Source: Bacteroidota bacterium (GTDB lineage Bacteria > Bacteroidota > Bacteroidia > AKYH767-A > OLB10). Taken from it: 64,000 bases of DNA. Position 1 is the stretch's first letter. Each line of letters opens with the position of its first letter. Shown piece after piece: positions 17,001 through 26,296 of the stretch. The notes under the pieces were generated by a model. That model searched no databases, was not told the DNA's origin, and saw nothing but the letters and a program-made list of their open reading frames with translations. The DNA is taken from the NCBI GenBank assembly GCA_016717325.1, contig JADKFV010000003.1:186001-250000 (forward strand), in the 5' to 3' direction. The position numbers were made by a program, and so were the translations under genes.

Positions 17001-18323
17001 ATGGGCAATATTGTAGCAATAGTAGGACGACCAAACGTAGGGAAATCAACACTTTTTAACCGAATTACGGAGACACGTGCGGCAATTGTAGATGAGGCCG
17101 AGGGCGTAACACGCGACAGGCATTACGGAAAGGGAGAATGGAACGGGAAGCAGTTTTCCATTATCGATACCGGTGGCTATGTGCAAGGCAGTGACGATGA
17201 GTTTGAAGGCGAAATACGTAAGCAAGTTAAAGCAGCAATTGAAGAAGCCGATATTATTTTGTTGATGGTGGATGTAACGGTAGGCCTTACAGACTTAGAT
17301 ATGGACGTAGCAGCATTGCTGCGCAAATCCAAGAAAAGAGTTTTGTTGGTAATAAATAAGGTAGATAATAATAAGCGTCTTGAAGATACTCATGAATTTC
17401 ATCGCCTTGGTCTTGGTGAGTTTTACCCTTTATCATCAGTAAATGGTGCTGGTACAGGCGAGTTGCTCGATGAAGTTGCAAAACATATTACAGTAGACTT
17501 AGTTGATACCGAAGGCATTCCAAAAATTACCATTGTAGGTCAACCCAACGTAGGAAAATCTTCTTTACTCAATTCGTTGCTTGGCGAAGAACGTGCCATT
17601 GTAACGCCAATAGCAGGCACCACTCGCGATAGTGTTTTTACAAGATACAAAGGTTTTGGTTTCGATTTCTTTTTGGTTGATACTGCCGGTATGCGCAGAA
17701 AACGAAGTGTAAACGAAGACCTGGAGTATTACAGTAACCTGCGCACCATAAAGGCGGTAGAAGACAGCGATGTATGTATATTGATGATTGATGCGCAACA
17801 AGGGCTTACGGCTCAGGATTTGAATATTCTGCATCTTATACACACCAACCGCAAAGGCGTGGTGATACTGGTAAATAAGTGGGATTTGATGGAGAAGGAA
17901 ACCAATTCATCGAAAAAAATAAGTGACGAAATTAAAGAGCGTTTACAACCTTTTAATGATGTGCCTATTTTATTTACATCGGTAAAAACAAAACAACGTA
18001 TACACAAAGCGTTAGAAACTGCAATCGAAGTTCAAAAAAACCGTTCGCAACGTATATCTACATCACAATTAAACAAGGTGATGCTACCATATATCGATCA
18101 CAATCAACCTCCGGCTATAAAAGGCAAACTGATAAGCATAAAATATATTACTCAACTTCCAGGGCCGGTGCCACGTTTTGCTTTGTTTGCCAATCATCCG
18201 CAATATATTATGGAAAACTATAAGCGTTTTATAGAAAATAAATTGCGCGAAAATTTTAAACTTACAGGTGTACCCATTGAAGTATTCTTCAGATCGAGCA
18301 AAGGCGAAAAGACTTATTTATAG
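17001..18323 (+). CDS. der: Ribosome biogenesis GTPase Der (EngA)
   Basis: 440 residues with two consecutive GTPase domains. The first has GRPNVGKS (residues 8-15), DTGGY and NKVD; the second has GQPNVGKS, DTAGMRRK and NKWD. A C-terminal KH-like domain follows (about 360-440, ending FRSSKGEKTYL). Der acts in assembly of the 50S ribosomal subunit. Length and motif order are canonical. Monocistronic. Confidence 0.96.
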   Translation: MGNIVAIVGRPNVGKSTLFNRITETRAAIVDEAEGVTRDRHYGKGEWNGKQFSIIDTGGYVQGSDDEFEGEIRKQVKAAIEEADIILLMVDVTVGLTDLDMDVAALLRKSKKRVLLVINKVDNNKRLEDTHEFHRLGLGEFYPLSSVNGAGTGELLDEVAKHITVDLVDTEGIPKITIVGQPNVGKSSLLNSLLGEERAIVTPIAGTTRDSVFTRYKGFGFDFFLVDTAGMRRKRSVNEDLEYYSNLRTIKAVEDSDVCILMIDAQQGLTAQDLNILHLIHTNRKGVVILVNKWDLMEKETNSSKKISDEIKERLQPFNDVPILFTSVKTKQRIHKALETAIEVQKNRSQRISTSQLNKVMLPYIDHNQPPAIKGKLISIKYITQLPGPVPRFALFANHPQYIMENYKRFIENKLRENFKLTGVPIEVFFRSSKGEKTYL

Positions 18324-18389
18324 CGCTTTGCAAACAATAGTATATTCTTACAATTTTTAAAACATACGGGTCAAGGCAGTAGTTGATAT

Positions 18390-18437
18390 CAACGAATTAC
18401 GAATGCTGACACTCCGGTCGGCATTCGTAATTCGTTG
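18390..18437. repeat. Perfect 17-bp inverted repeat (REP-like or terminator)
   Basis: Arms CAACGAATTACGAATGC and its complement are separated by a 14-base loop that includes cactccggtcg. It lies between convergent der and the choice-of-anchor B gene. No long T-run follows on either side, so a REP-like element or mRNA-stabilising hairpin is as likely as a terminator. The loop word actccggtcg recurs near 54990. Confidence 0.7.
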
Positions 18438-18476
18438 ACGCCTAACTCGAATGTTTTTTTACGTTTTAATTCTGAT

Positions 18477-20045
18477 TTATTCTGCCGATATTTTTCCTGT
18501 TTGAAAAGTTGTGTTGCTTTCATCCAACAATTGATAAATGTATAATCCCTTTGCAAGATTAAACGAAATAGCATCTTGTTCGAAAACTACTTTTTGGTTC
18601 AGTACCAATTTGCCGGCCGCATCAAAAACCATCAAATTTGCATTGCTGCGTTTGTTACATTCGCGTTTCGAAATCGTTAATTGATGCGTGCTATTATTTA
18701 AGAGAACATCAACATTATTGCAATCAGCCAATTCGGGATACGAAAAAGTTAATGGCACAAGTTGCACATTAAGATTGGTAACTACTCCGTTTGTTAATTG
18801 CACATTCGAAATTGTTTTTGTTTTATATCCCGGCACCGAAAATTCTACATTATAAATTCCTGCATCGGCATAGCCTGTTTTATACTCACCTGTTACATTT
18901 GTACTATCGTATGATGGTGTAGCAATGATGGAGGCATTTACATCTTTCAAAGGTGAAGTGGTAAGCGAATCGGTAACAATACCTTCGAGATAACAAGCAC
19001 GTACATAATTTGCATTGTAAACAAATAATCCGGTTTGCATATCGGATGCTACCAAAATGCCCGATGGAAAATAGGGGTCGAAATCCCAGCTAAGCCCTGT
19101 GCCACCAAGCGAAATATGCGCTACTTCAATTAAATTATCGGGGCGTGCTGCATCTACTATTGTTACATGGCTGGCATAATTTGCACATATAACATAATCG
19201 TTAAGAACGCGCACATTGTGCACCTCGCCTTGTGGTGCCGTTTCCGACAAATAAGTATCAAGTAATTTTATATTTGATAAATCACTTACATCGTATGCGG
19301 CCATTGGGGCATAAGGTTTTTCATCTGTGGTGAAAAAAGTTCTTTCATCATCGCTATGCCATCCATTGTGATTGAACAGGCTTGGTGTTAGTTGGGTTTG
19401 TACAACAGTAGGATTCGTTTTGTTCGTAATGTCAACCACCGAAAATTGTCCGGCCCAAATTTCGCTTGTCCACATGGTGTCGTTTTTTACCACACAATCG
19501 TGCACATAGTTTGCGCCATAGTTACTTACGTATTGCGGATTCCATGGGTCGCTGAGGCTGCAAATTAAAACGCCACCACCCAACAATTGAGTACCGTTAA
19601 TAAATAAATATCCGTTATTAACGGTAACTGTATGCGCACGTGTAAGCTGATTGGCAATAGCGCCATCACCGGTATAGAACTTATAACTCACCGGATTGGG
19701 CAATGTACTTAAATCAATTATTTGAATTCCATTTAATACATTATTAGAGTCTACACCTTCGGTAGAAACATAAGCATAGTGCCCCCACACTTTAATTTCG
19801 CGCCATATACTTGGTGTACCTGGAGTAGTGGCTACTTCAACCGGATTGGCTGGATTGGCAACATCAATTATGCCAACACCATCATATTTTCCCACCAATG
19901 CATATTCGTGCCCGGTGCTGTCTATATAATGCCATACGCCTGCAAGCTGATATGGATAAGAAATGTGTCCTACCTGTGTTAAGTTTTTTTGTGCAAATAC
20001 ATTGGCACAAATAAAAATAGAGAGTGCGAGTAAAATTGTTTTCAT
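18477..20045 (-). CDS. Choice-of-anchor B / LVIVD-repeat surface protein with T9SS sorting domain
   Basis: 522 residues. Signal peptide MKTILLALSIFICANVFA-Q; then a beta-propeller-like region (about 25-340) with repeated units of the LVIVD kind (VGIIDVANPANPVEVATT, IQIIDLSTLPNPVSY, FSVVDITNKTNPTVV). A carboxypeptidase-regulatory-like fold follows (about 355-430, CYLEGIVTDSLTTSPLKDVNASI). The C-terminus has the character of a T9SS sorting domain (LMVFDAAGKLVLNQKV ... LAKGLYIYQL). Such proteins are exported and anchored on the cell surface. The ligand is unknown. Confidence 0.8.
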   Translation of the reverse strand: MKTILLALSIFICANVFAQKNLTQVGHISYPYQLAGVWHYIDSTGHEYALVGKYDGVGIIDVANPANPVEVATTPGTPSIWREIKVWGHYAYVSTEGVDSNNVLNGIQIIDLSTLPNPVSYKFYTGDGAIANQLTRAHTVTVNNGYLFINGTQLLGGGVLICSLSDPWNPQYVSNYGANYVHDCVVKNDTMWTSEIWAGQFSVVDITNKTNPTVVQTQLTPSLFNHNGWHSDDERTFFTTDEKPYAPMAAYDVSDLSNIKLLDTYLSETAPQGEVHNVRVLNDYVICANYASHVTIVDAARPDNLIEVAHISLGGTGLSWDFDPYFPSGILVASDMQTGLFVYNANYVRACYLEGIVTDSLTTSPLKDVNASIIATPSYDSTNVTGEYKTGYADAGIYNVEFSVPGYKTKTISNVQLTNGVVTNLNVQLVPLTFSYPELADCNNVDVLLNNSTHQLTISKRECNKRSNANLMVFDAAGKLVLNQKVVFEQDAISFNLAKGLYIYQLLDESNTTFQTGKISAE

Positions 20046-20106
20046 CTTTTTAAATTAATTATTATACAAAAGAAATAAAAATTATCGTATATAAAATGTT
20101 TGCATC

Positions 20107-20114
20107 TATATTTG
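20107..20114 (+). promoter_or_regulatory. -7 promoter box of ispF
   Basis: TATATTTG, an exact TAnnTTTG match, ends 15 bases before the ispF ATG. The spacer to the divergent gene is only 84 bases. Confidence 0.55.
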
Positions 20115-20129
20115 ACACAAATTTAAGGT

Positions 20130-20609
20130 ATGAATATTAGAATAGGTTTTGGTTTCGATGTACATCCTTTGGCCGCAGGATATCCTCTGTGGCTTGGTGG
20201 TATACAACTAGAAAGTGATAAAGGCGCAGTGGGTCACTCCGATGCCGATGTGCTTATACATGCAATTTGCGATGCCATATTAGGAGCTGCCAACCTGCGT
20301 GACATTGGTTTTCACTTTCCCAATACCGATGCAAAATATAAAGGCATTGACAGTAAAAAATTATTGGCCGAAACTGTTTCATTGTTGCATGCAAAAAATT
20401 ATTCTATAATAAATATTGATGCTACTTTGTGTTTAGAAGCACCAAAAATAAATCCGCACATCACTGCAATGCAAAATGTTTTAGCTCCTATTATGCACAT
20501 TACTTCTGACGAAGTTTCAATAAAAGCAACTACAAACGAACGATTAGGATTTATAGGTCGTGAAGAAGGAGTAACAGCTTATGCTGTTGTGTTGATTTCT
20601 AAAAACTAA
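20130..20609 (+). CDS. ispF: 2-C-methyl-D-erythritol 2,4-cyclodiphosphate synthase
   Basis: IspF makes the cyclic diphosphate of the MEP isoprenoid pathway. 159 residues, normal length. Zinc ligand motif near the N-terminus FGFDVHPL, third ligand region in GHSDADVLIHAICDAILGAA, then DIGFHFP and the C-terminal TTNERLGFIGREEG substrate loop. The stop overlaps the stop region of the convergent DUF2490 gene by 11 bases. Confidence 0.96.
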   Translation: MNIRIGFGFDVHPLAAGYPLWLGGIQLESDKGAVGHSDADVLIHAICDAILGAANLRDIGFHFPNTDAKYKGIDSKKLLAETVSLLHAKNYSIINIDATLCLEAPKINPHITAMQNVLAPIMHITSDEVSIKATTNERLGFIGREEGVTAYAVVLISKN

Positions 20610-21279
20610 AAGTGTAACCGGCCCCAAACACATTTAGTGTAAGTGGGTTATTTACGTTCATTCCGTTATCGCGAAGATAAAAAATATCGAGCGTGGTTTT
20701 TTTACTCAATTCATATTCGCAACCGGCCACAGTTCTCCAACGGTTTATGGCGTTTCCTCTGTTATTGTTCAGGGTATAAAATATTTCTCCTTCTATGTAA
20801 GGGTTCCATTTTTTGTGGCTGTACTTTGCTGTTATTTTATTGCGCCACAGCCAATTTATTCTTTCACTTATATCATTAGCATAGTGTTGTGTAAACTGAC
20901 TCTGTATGCGGGTTCGGGGTGTGATTGTGAGTTTCGAAAATTTTATGCGGTACGATAAGTCGGCAAAAATGCGGTGACGGAATTCTGTGTTTTCTTCTGC
21001 CGGGTTACGCATAATGTAACGATAACTTAATGATGCAGTGAGGGCTTTGTTTATTTTATATTGTGCTTTTACATTTACAAAAACGGTTGACCAACGGCCA
21101 AAGTTATCGTTTGCTCTGTTTTCTAAAGTGAAAGCTGTGCGTAATTTACTGGTTATTTTTTTTTCGCCCGTGATAGATATACGCATCCCGGCATCGTTCC
21201 ATTGTGCCGTTACATTATAGCAACAGGCAAAGCAGAAAGTGAAAATAAAACAACATAGCTTAAACTTTCTTGAAGTCAT
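20599..21279 (-). CDS. DUF2490 family outer-membrane-like protein
   Basis: 226 residues. After a signal-like N-terminus (KLCCFIFTFCFACCYNVTAQ) the protein is a succession of amphipathic beta strands (AQYKINKALTASLSYRYIM, FSKLTITPRTRIQSQFTQ, KWNPYIEGEIFYTL, TTLDIFYLRDNGM) ending in an aromatic strand GAGYTFSF, as expected for an outer-membrane barrel. The start overlaps the end of the DUF4956 gene by 20 bases. It is the last gene of a four-gene operon. Transport or structural role unknown. Confidence 0.7.
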   Translation of the reverse strand: MTSRKFKLCCFIFTFCFACCYNVTAQWNDAGMRISITGEKKITSKLRTAFTLENRANDNFGRWSTVFVNVKAQYKINKALTASLSYRYIMRNPAEENTEFRHRIFADLSYRIKFSKLTITPRTRIQSQFTQHYANDISERINWLWRNKITAKYSHKKWNPYIEGEIFYTLNNNRGNAINRWRTVAGCEYELSKKTTLDIFYLRDNGMNVNNPLTLNVFGAGYTFSF

Positions 21280-21853
21280 AGTAATAAACTTTTAAAAAAG
21301 CACGGTCGCGCAGAAAGTCGATTTCCGATATTGAAATTTTATGAATATTCAACCCGGTACGTTCGTTCAGGTCGGCAATAAGTTTGTCACGATTTTCGGG
21401 CTTTATATTTTCTATCACTTCATATTGTATCATTTGGTAAGATTCGTTTTTTATCAGTAAATGGCCATCGAGTAAATAAGCAAAACCAATAATCAGAAAA
21501 TTGATAATCATTGTTTCGGGGTAGGTGCCTTTCATTACAGAATTTATTAAGCCCATGGCAATGCAAATAAAAAGATAGGTCATATCTTTTTCGGAAATGT
21601 TTTCGGTTCGATAGCGCAATAGTGAGAAAACGGCAAACATACCAAATGCTGCACCGGTGCTAAAATCGGACTTGTTCATAAAATATGTCATCATAAAAAT
21701 AACAATGTTGAACAAGAAGTAAGTAAAAAAATAATCCTTCTTTTTATAGATAGGATAATAGATAAGCCGTATAAGAACTGATACCGCCACTACATCTAAA
21801 AGCAAGCGGATAAAAAATTTATCACTCACTTTATCAAAAATTTCTATTTCCAT
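21260..21853 (-). CDS. DUF4956 family integral membrane protein
   Basis: 197 residues with about four membrane segments (LLLDVVAVSVLIRLIYY, YFFTYFLFNIVIFMMTYFM, AAFGMFAVFSLL, YLFICIAMGLINSVM) and a cytosolic C-terminal alpha/beta domain (about 125-197). The loop FSLLRYRTENISEKDMTYLF is characteristic of the family. DUF4956 proteins are commonly encoded beside VTC-domain polyphosphate polymerase genes, as here (6 bases between them). Probable partner in polymer synthesis or translocation; not proven. Confidence 0.75.
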   Translation of the reverse strand: MEIEIFDKVSDKFFIRLLLDVVAVSVLIRLIYYPIYKKKDYFFTYFLFNIVIFMMTYFMNKSDFSTGAAFGMFAVFSLLRYRTENISEKDMTYLFICIAMGLINSVMKGTYPETMIINFLIIGFAYLLDGHLLIKNESYQMIQYEVIENIKPENRDKLIADLNERTGLNIHKISISEIDFLRDRAFLKVYYYDFKKV

Positions 21854-21859
21854 AATGTA

Positions 21860-22627
21860 TTAATTTGATTGTTTTTGGTTTAAAATTTTGCTCACGTATA
21901 ATTGTTGACTTTTAAAATTGTTGGCTTTCAAAGTCGAATCGCACTGAGTCATAGCCCAGCAATATTTACTTAGCGATGCCGGAATAATATGCATCGATTT
22001 TAAAAGACGATTGATTGGCGAAGAGTAATCGAATTTTGCCTGCTTAACTTCTACAATAGCAAGCGAAGGAAAATGTTTTGTTACACCATTTCGTATCACT
22101 TCAAGATTTAAATCGATGGTAGCACGTTCGTCCATTTTTTTGCTTATAAGTGTAATGCGCGCATAGTTAATTGTAGCAGCAATTTGCAAATCGGTTGCAT
22201 TCATATTGGTGCGTGTGGCAATTAATTCTTTGGCTTTGTCGCAAAGATTAACCCCAGCTGTATCGGTCATTACTCTTTTTTTTATGGTGCGGCTTTTATT
22301 GTTTTTAAATTTTATTTCGAAAAAATTTAAATCGCTTTGCACATATCTGCGATAACGCATTTTCAGCCTGTTCGAAATTCCATTGTGATGCTTTGTAAAT
22401 AAACTTAAATCGGGTGTATCGAAATAATATGATTCGTAGTTGAAGTATCTCAACCCGTTTATATCCAGAATTTTATAACTTGATTGAAGTCCTTTCAGAA
22501 TCGTATCGAGCATGGCAGTATTTACTACGTATTTTGTATCGGTGCGATCGAGCAACGCCACACTATCCATTTCTGAAAGAGTAATAGGTTCAAATTGCGA
22601 CAATATTTCTTCGTATGGATACGACAT
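21860..22627 (-). CDS. VTC-domain (polyphosphate polymerase-like) protein
   Basis: 255 residues from ATG at 22627 (a TTG two codons upstream is less likely). It carries features of the VTC/triphosphate-tunnel fold: RTDTKYVV near the N-terminus, YFNYESYYFDTPDLSLF, HNGISNRLKMRYRRYVQS, FFEIKFKNNKSRTIKKR, and a late VEVKQAKFDYSSP. Basic and acidic residues on alternate strands line the tunnel that binds polyphosphate in the yeast Vtc4 homologue. It lies 7 bases after a lipoprotein gene and 6 before DUF4956. The substrate in this cell is inferred only from the family. Confidence 0.82.
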   Translation of the reverse strand: MSYPYEEILSQFEPITLSEMDSVALLDRTDTKYVVNTAMLDTILKGLQSSYKILDINGLRYFNYESYYFDTPDLSLFTKHHNGISNRLKMRYRRYVQSDLNFFEIKFKNNKSRTIKKRVMTDTAGVNLCDKAKELIATRTNMNATDLQIAATINYARITLISKKMDERATIDLNLEVIRNGVTKHFPSLAIVEVKQAKFDYSSPINRLLKSMHIIPASLSKYCWAMTQCDSTLKANNFKSQQLYVSKILNQKQSN

Positions 22628-22634
22628 GGTCAAC

Positions 22635-23044
22635 TCAGTTTTTTATTATTGTTATTGTGCCGGCATCAACAGTCGATTTTCGTTTCGAAATCTCTACACT
22701 ACGAACCATTACTGTATCGGTGTTGATATCGCCCGGTGATGACAATGTATCGTATGAGTAAGCAAACACTTTGTAGTTGCCATTGCGGAGGTAATCGAAC
22801 CGGAAAGTGCCGTCATAGCTGCATCGTGTGCGGTTGTCGAAGGTATTGTCTTCATCGCCATAAATGATATAAACATCTTGCTCCACAGCCGGAAACTCTT
22901 CGTAAAAAATGGAAACGTGCCATTATAGTCGCGTTGCAAAACCTTTCCAGTGATGGATGAAGTGCCTCCCTCGCCAGCATCTTTTTTACATGATGCAATT
23001 GTAAAGCACAATGCCAAGCAGAGAATGCTCAAAGTGTTTTTCAT
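22635..23044 (-). CDS. Small lipoprotein with a beta-sandwich domain, one-base frameshift
   Basis: The N-terminal frame (MKNTLSILCLALCFTIASCKKDAGEGG) has a lipobox IASC with Cys19. It reads SITGKVLQRDYNGTFPFF and then leaves the family pattern. The other frame continues EEFPAVEQDVYIIYGDEDNTFDNRTRCSYDGTFRFDYLRNGNYKVFAYS, a typical carboxypeptidase-regulatory-like sandwich. The A-run at 22904-22909 has six bases; seven would join both into one protein of about 136 residues. First gene of the VTC operon, so a surface or periplasmic lipoprotein connected to it. Confidence 0.7.
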
Positions 23045-23245
23045 AATGAATTAAATTTTTACCGTTGTCAAATGTACAATTATAAAGTGCAATTCTGTTG
23101 CAAGTTTGATTTTTTAAAAATATTCCATCCTCACCAGAAAATTGTTCGCTTCAACCTCTCCATTCTTTTGCAAATATGATTTCATTTTTATTGCTTTGAA
23201 ACATCTCACGCCTTATAAAAAAAATAGTCTCAACTTTTTTAGAAA

Positions 23246-25045
23246 ATGTTTGCTTCACTTAAATCGCACAGCAATATTGCCATCGTAACAATATATATTG
23301 TGATTGCTGTATGGAGCATAAGTTTAAATTTATTCACTACCAATCGAATTATTGTTGATGCGCCAAGTATGTGTACCTACTTGCCGGCAGTAATTATTCA
23401 CCACGATTTGCATTTAAATTATATAGACCAAAATCCTGAGTATTATAAAGATAAAATTTGGTGCTATAGAATTGAAAACGGAAACCGGCTTATTAAATCA
23501 TCGGTTGGAATTAGTGTTTTGCTTTCGCCATTTTTTTTGGTCGGCCACTTTATTGCTATACTCACAAGTGCTGAACAGACAGGCTATTCGTGGCCATATC
23601 AAAACGCTATGACCATAGGCGTTATGATTTATCTTTTGATAGGTCTGTTTTTTTTGCGCAAATTTTTACTTTCTTTTTTCGATGAATTAACCGTTGCACT
23701 CACGTTGATTTCGATTGTGCTTGCCACAAATTTATTGTGGTACACAACCTTCGAACCATTTATGTCGCATGCAATTTCCTTTGCGCTTATCAGTGCAAGC
23801 ATGTATTATTTTCATCAGTGGCTTTGCGATGGTAAGCCGAAAAATATTTTCTTCTTTATTATCCTCTTTGGTTTTATTTGTATGGTACGGCCGCTTTCCA
23901 TCACACTCTTGATTTATTTTGCTCTGTATGCCTTGTTGCAACATCAATCCAAGGTAAGTAGCAATCTGGCCTTGCTTATGAAAAATATTATGGTTGCTAA
24001 AAAGGCTATACTTTTTGGCTCATTTATTTTTTTGTTATTACTGTCCATGCAATTTTTTTATTGGAAATATATAACCGGACATTGGTTTTTTGATGTATAT
24101 ATAAATGAACATTTCTGTTTCAACAGTCCGCAAATTATTCCATTTTTGTTCAGCTTCCGCAAAGGGATTTTTATTTATTCTCCTGTATTGCTGTTTATTA
24201 TTCCTGGTTTTTTTCTTTTGTACAAAATAAATAAAGGCCTGTGCATTTCAACACTGATATTTTTTCTTGTAACGATTTATTTTTTGTCATCGTGGTGGGC
24301 GTGGAGTTACGGTATATCTTGGGGCATGCGGCCCATCATCGAATTTTATGCTATATTAAGTATGCCAATGGCGGCAGCATTTGCTTTTATTTTAAAACAA
24401 ACAAAAGCCATGAAAATAATTTTGTACGCAACAATTCTTGCATTAGTAACATTAAACATTTTTCAAACCTGGCAATATAAAAATGGCTTTATCCATTTCG
24501 ATGACATGAGCCGGGCTGCATACTTCAAAGGATTTATTCAAACAGAAATTACCGATGAGTGGCGCGATTTATTACAACCTTATCAATGGGAACGCAGGTT
24601 AAAGGGCCTGCCACAAATAGAATGTGATAAGAATTTTTTGCAAAACATTTCCCCACAACAATCCATTTATTTACGGGCCAAAAACATGAAAAACATTTCT
24701 GTAAACCGCCAGGCACAAAATGTAACTGCGGCATATTCAAACAATACAGGTGCGTTCGAAATGTTTTACGTTCTGCAAAAAGGTAATGATAATGTTATAC
24801 TTCAGTTGAAAAATGGAATGGTACTTTCTACTTTACCCAACAACGAAAATTTAATAACTGCAACCAACGAGCAAACTGTTAATAGTGTTTTTAAAATTAT
24901 TTTTCTTGGTGAAAACGAAATAGCATTGCAAACAGCCAATGGAAAATATGTTACATACGAAAATAATTTTCCTCACATACTGCGTGCAACCGCAACTGCG
25001 ATTGGAAAGAACGAAACGTTTAGATTTTTAGTAAAGGATGAGTAA
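23246..25045 (+). CDS. Multi-spanning membrane protein with a fascin-like C-terminal domain
   Basis: 599 residues. The first ~420 residues carry around ten hydrophobic segments with a large early loop (LNYIDQNPEYYKDKIWCYRIENGNR). This resembles GT-C type membrane glycosyltransferases, but no certain catalytic DxD or DE motif is seen. From about residue 510 comes a beta-trefoil-like stretch (NVILQLKNGMVLST ... IALQTANGKYVTYEN ... NETFRFLVKDE) resembling fascin-type domains. Orphan gene in a repeat-rich surrounding. Possible role in sugar transfer at the membrane; not established. Confidence 0.55.
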   Translation: MFASLKSHSNIAIVTIYIVIAVWSISLNLFTTNRIIVDAPSMCTYLPAVIIHHDLHLNYIDQNPEYYKDKIWCYRIENGNRLIKSSVGISVLLSPFFLVGHFIAILTSAEQTGYSWPYQNAMTIGVMIYLLIGLFFLRKFLLSFFDELTVALTLISIVLATNLLWYTTFEPFMSHAISFALISASMYYFHQWLCDGKPKNIFFFIILFGFICMVRPLSITLLIYFALYALLQHQSKVSSNLALLMKNIMVAKKAILFGSFIFLLLLSMQFFYWKYITGHWFFDVYINEHFCFNSPQIIPFLFSFRKGIFIYSPVLLFIIPGFFLLYKINKGLCISTLIFFLVTIYFLSSWWAWSYGISWGMRPIIEFYAILSMPMAAAFAFILKQTKAMKIILYATILALVTLNIFQTWQYKNGFIHFDDMSRAAYFKGFIQTEITDEWRDLLQPYQWERRLKGLPQIECDKNFLQNISPQQSIYLRAKNMKNISVNRQAQNVTAAYSNNTGAFEMFYVLQKGNDNVILQLKNGMVLSTLPNNENLITATNEQTVNSVFKIIFLGENEIALQTANGKYVTYENNFPHILRATATAIGKNETFRFLVKDE

Positions 25046-25413
25046 TTCTTGGCATTGGTCATTGAGGATTGTCATTGTGAAATAGTTATTGGTTATTTTG
25101 TTATTGAGTTGTTTGGTTGTTGACTTTGTAATGCTGAGGAACGAAGCATCTCTGCCACTCATTGGTCATTTGTGGGATGGTCATTAGTCATTTTAATTCT
25201 TGTCATTGGTCCTATCCCATTGCCATTGCGAGCCATTTTCTTTCCGTCATTAAGAGCGTAGCGAAGTAATCTCTGCCTGTCATTTGTCATTGTGCGCCAG
25301 CCATTGTTTGTGTCCTCACAAACAATCTCTTGCATTTTGTTGTATTCTGATAATTGAAAATTATATTAAATCATCACCAAAATAAAAATCCGCATTCCAC
25401 ATTACACCACAAC
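25046..25413. repeat. Spacer of heptad words and dispersed repeats
   Basis: It begins 1-10 bases past the stop of the membrane protein gene with T/G-rich 7-base words (cattggt, cattgag, gattgtc). It then carries an 'atgctgaggaacgaagcatctctgcca'-type element (25131-25158; first 20 bases match the one at 28.4 kb) and an 'aagtaatctctgcc' element. No gene seen. Confidence 0.6.
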
Positions 25414-25446
25414 TAAAAAAAGCCCCGATACATCGAGGCTTTAATT
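25414..25446 (-). terminator. Terminator of the deoxynucleoside kinase gene
   Basis: Stem AAGCCTCGATG / CATCGGGGCTT type with a long T-run on the minus strand, about 30 bases past the stop codon. Confidence 0.7.
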
Positions 25447-25473
25447 TTGTATAATTAATTTACATAAGAAACA

Positions 25474-26091
25474 TTATTTAAACAAACCATGTAACTCTGC
25501 ATTGATGCGGGTTACAATCGCTCCCAAATCTTCGGGATTGTCGGCAAAGTTTATTTCATCAATATCAATAACCAATAATTTTCCTAAATCGTATTGTGAT
25601 ACCCATGCTTCGTAACGTTCGTTGAGTCGCTTAAGATAATCGAGACGAATATTATTTTCGTAAGAGCGGCCACGTTTTTGAATTTGATTTACCAATGCCG
25701 GAACCGAACCACGTAAATAGATCATTAAATCCGGAGGTTTAATAAAGCTTGCCATCAAATTAAATAACTCCAGATAATTATTGTAATCGCGCGTTGTCAT
25801 CAATCCCATTGCATGCAGGTTAGGCGCAAAGATGTAAGCATCTTCATATATGGTACGATCCTGAATAACCGTTTTTGTTATTTTGCTAAAGTTTACCACC
25901 TGCCTGAAACGGCTGTTGAGAAAAAATACCTGCAGGTTGAACGACCACCGTTGCATATCTTCGTAAAAATCGGTAAGGTATGGATTGTTATCTACAGCTT
26001 CGTAGTGTGCTTCCCATTTCATGTTTTTTGCGAGAAGGCTTGTTAATGTTGTTTTGCCCGAGCCAATATTGCCCGCTACTGCTATGTGCAT
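25474..26091 (-). CDS. Deoxynucleoside kinase
   Basis: 205 residues from ATG at 26091. The open frame extends 54 codons further upstream, but the family starts with MHIAVAGNIGSGKTT, so the internal ATG is chosen. P-loop GNIGSGKTT at residues 7-15, substrate region WSFNLQVFFLNSRF, the DRx catalytic motif as QDRTIYEDAYIF, and a lid region RGRSYENNIRLDYLKRLNERYEAW. It phosphorylates deoxynucleosides for salvage; the specific base cannot be read from sequence. Divergent from the GWxTD gene with about 205 bases between them. Confidence 0.88.
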   Translation of the reverse strand: MHIAVAGNIGSGKTTLTSLLAKNMKWEAHYEAVDNNPYLTDFYEDMQRWSFNLQVFFLNSRFRQVVNFSKITKTVIQDRTIYEDAYIFAPNLHAMGLMTTRDYNNYLELFNLMASFIKPPDLMIYLRGSVPALVNQIQKRGRSYENNIRLDYLKRLNERYEAWVSQYDLGKLLVIDIDEINFADNPEDLGAIVTRINAELHGLFK

Positions 26092-26296
26092 ATTTAAAGT
26101 AATTAAATCTTTGTTATCGAAGGTTTTGCCGCCTTTCATTAAAAAAGGTTCACGAATTAAGTGCTTTAAATTTTCACTTACAAAAATTGTTAAAAAGTTT
26201 ATCTGTAAATTGCCGTTGCTACTTTGATTTAAAAGCATTGCATTGTCACCCAAAATTGGAATTAATCATATATTGCGCACCTTCTGCGATGATAAA

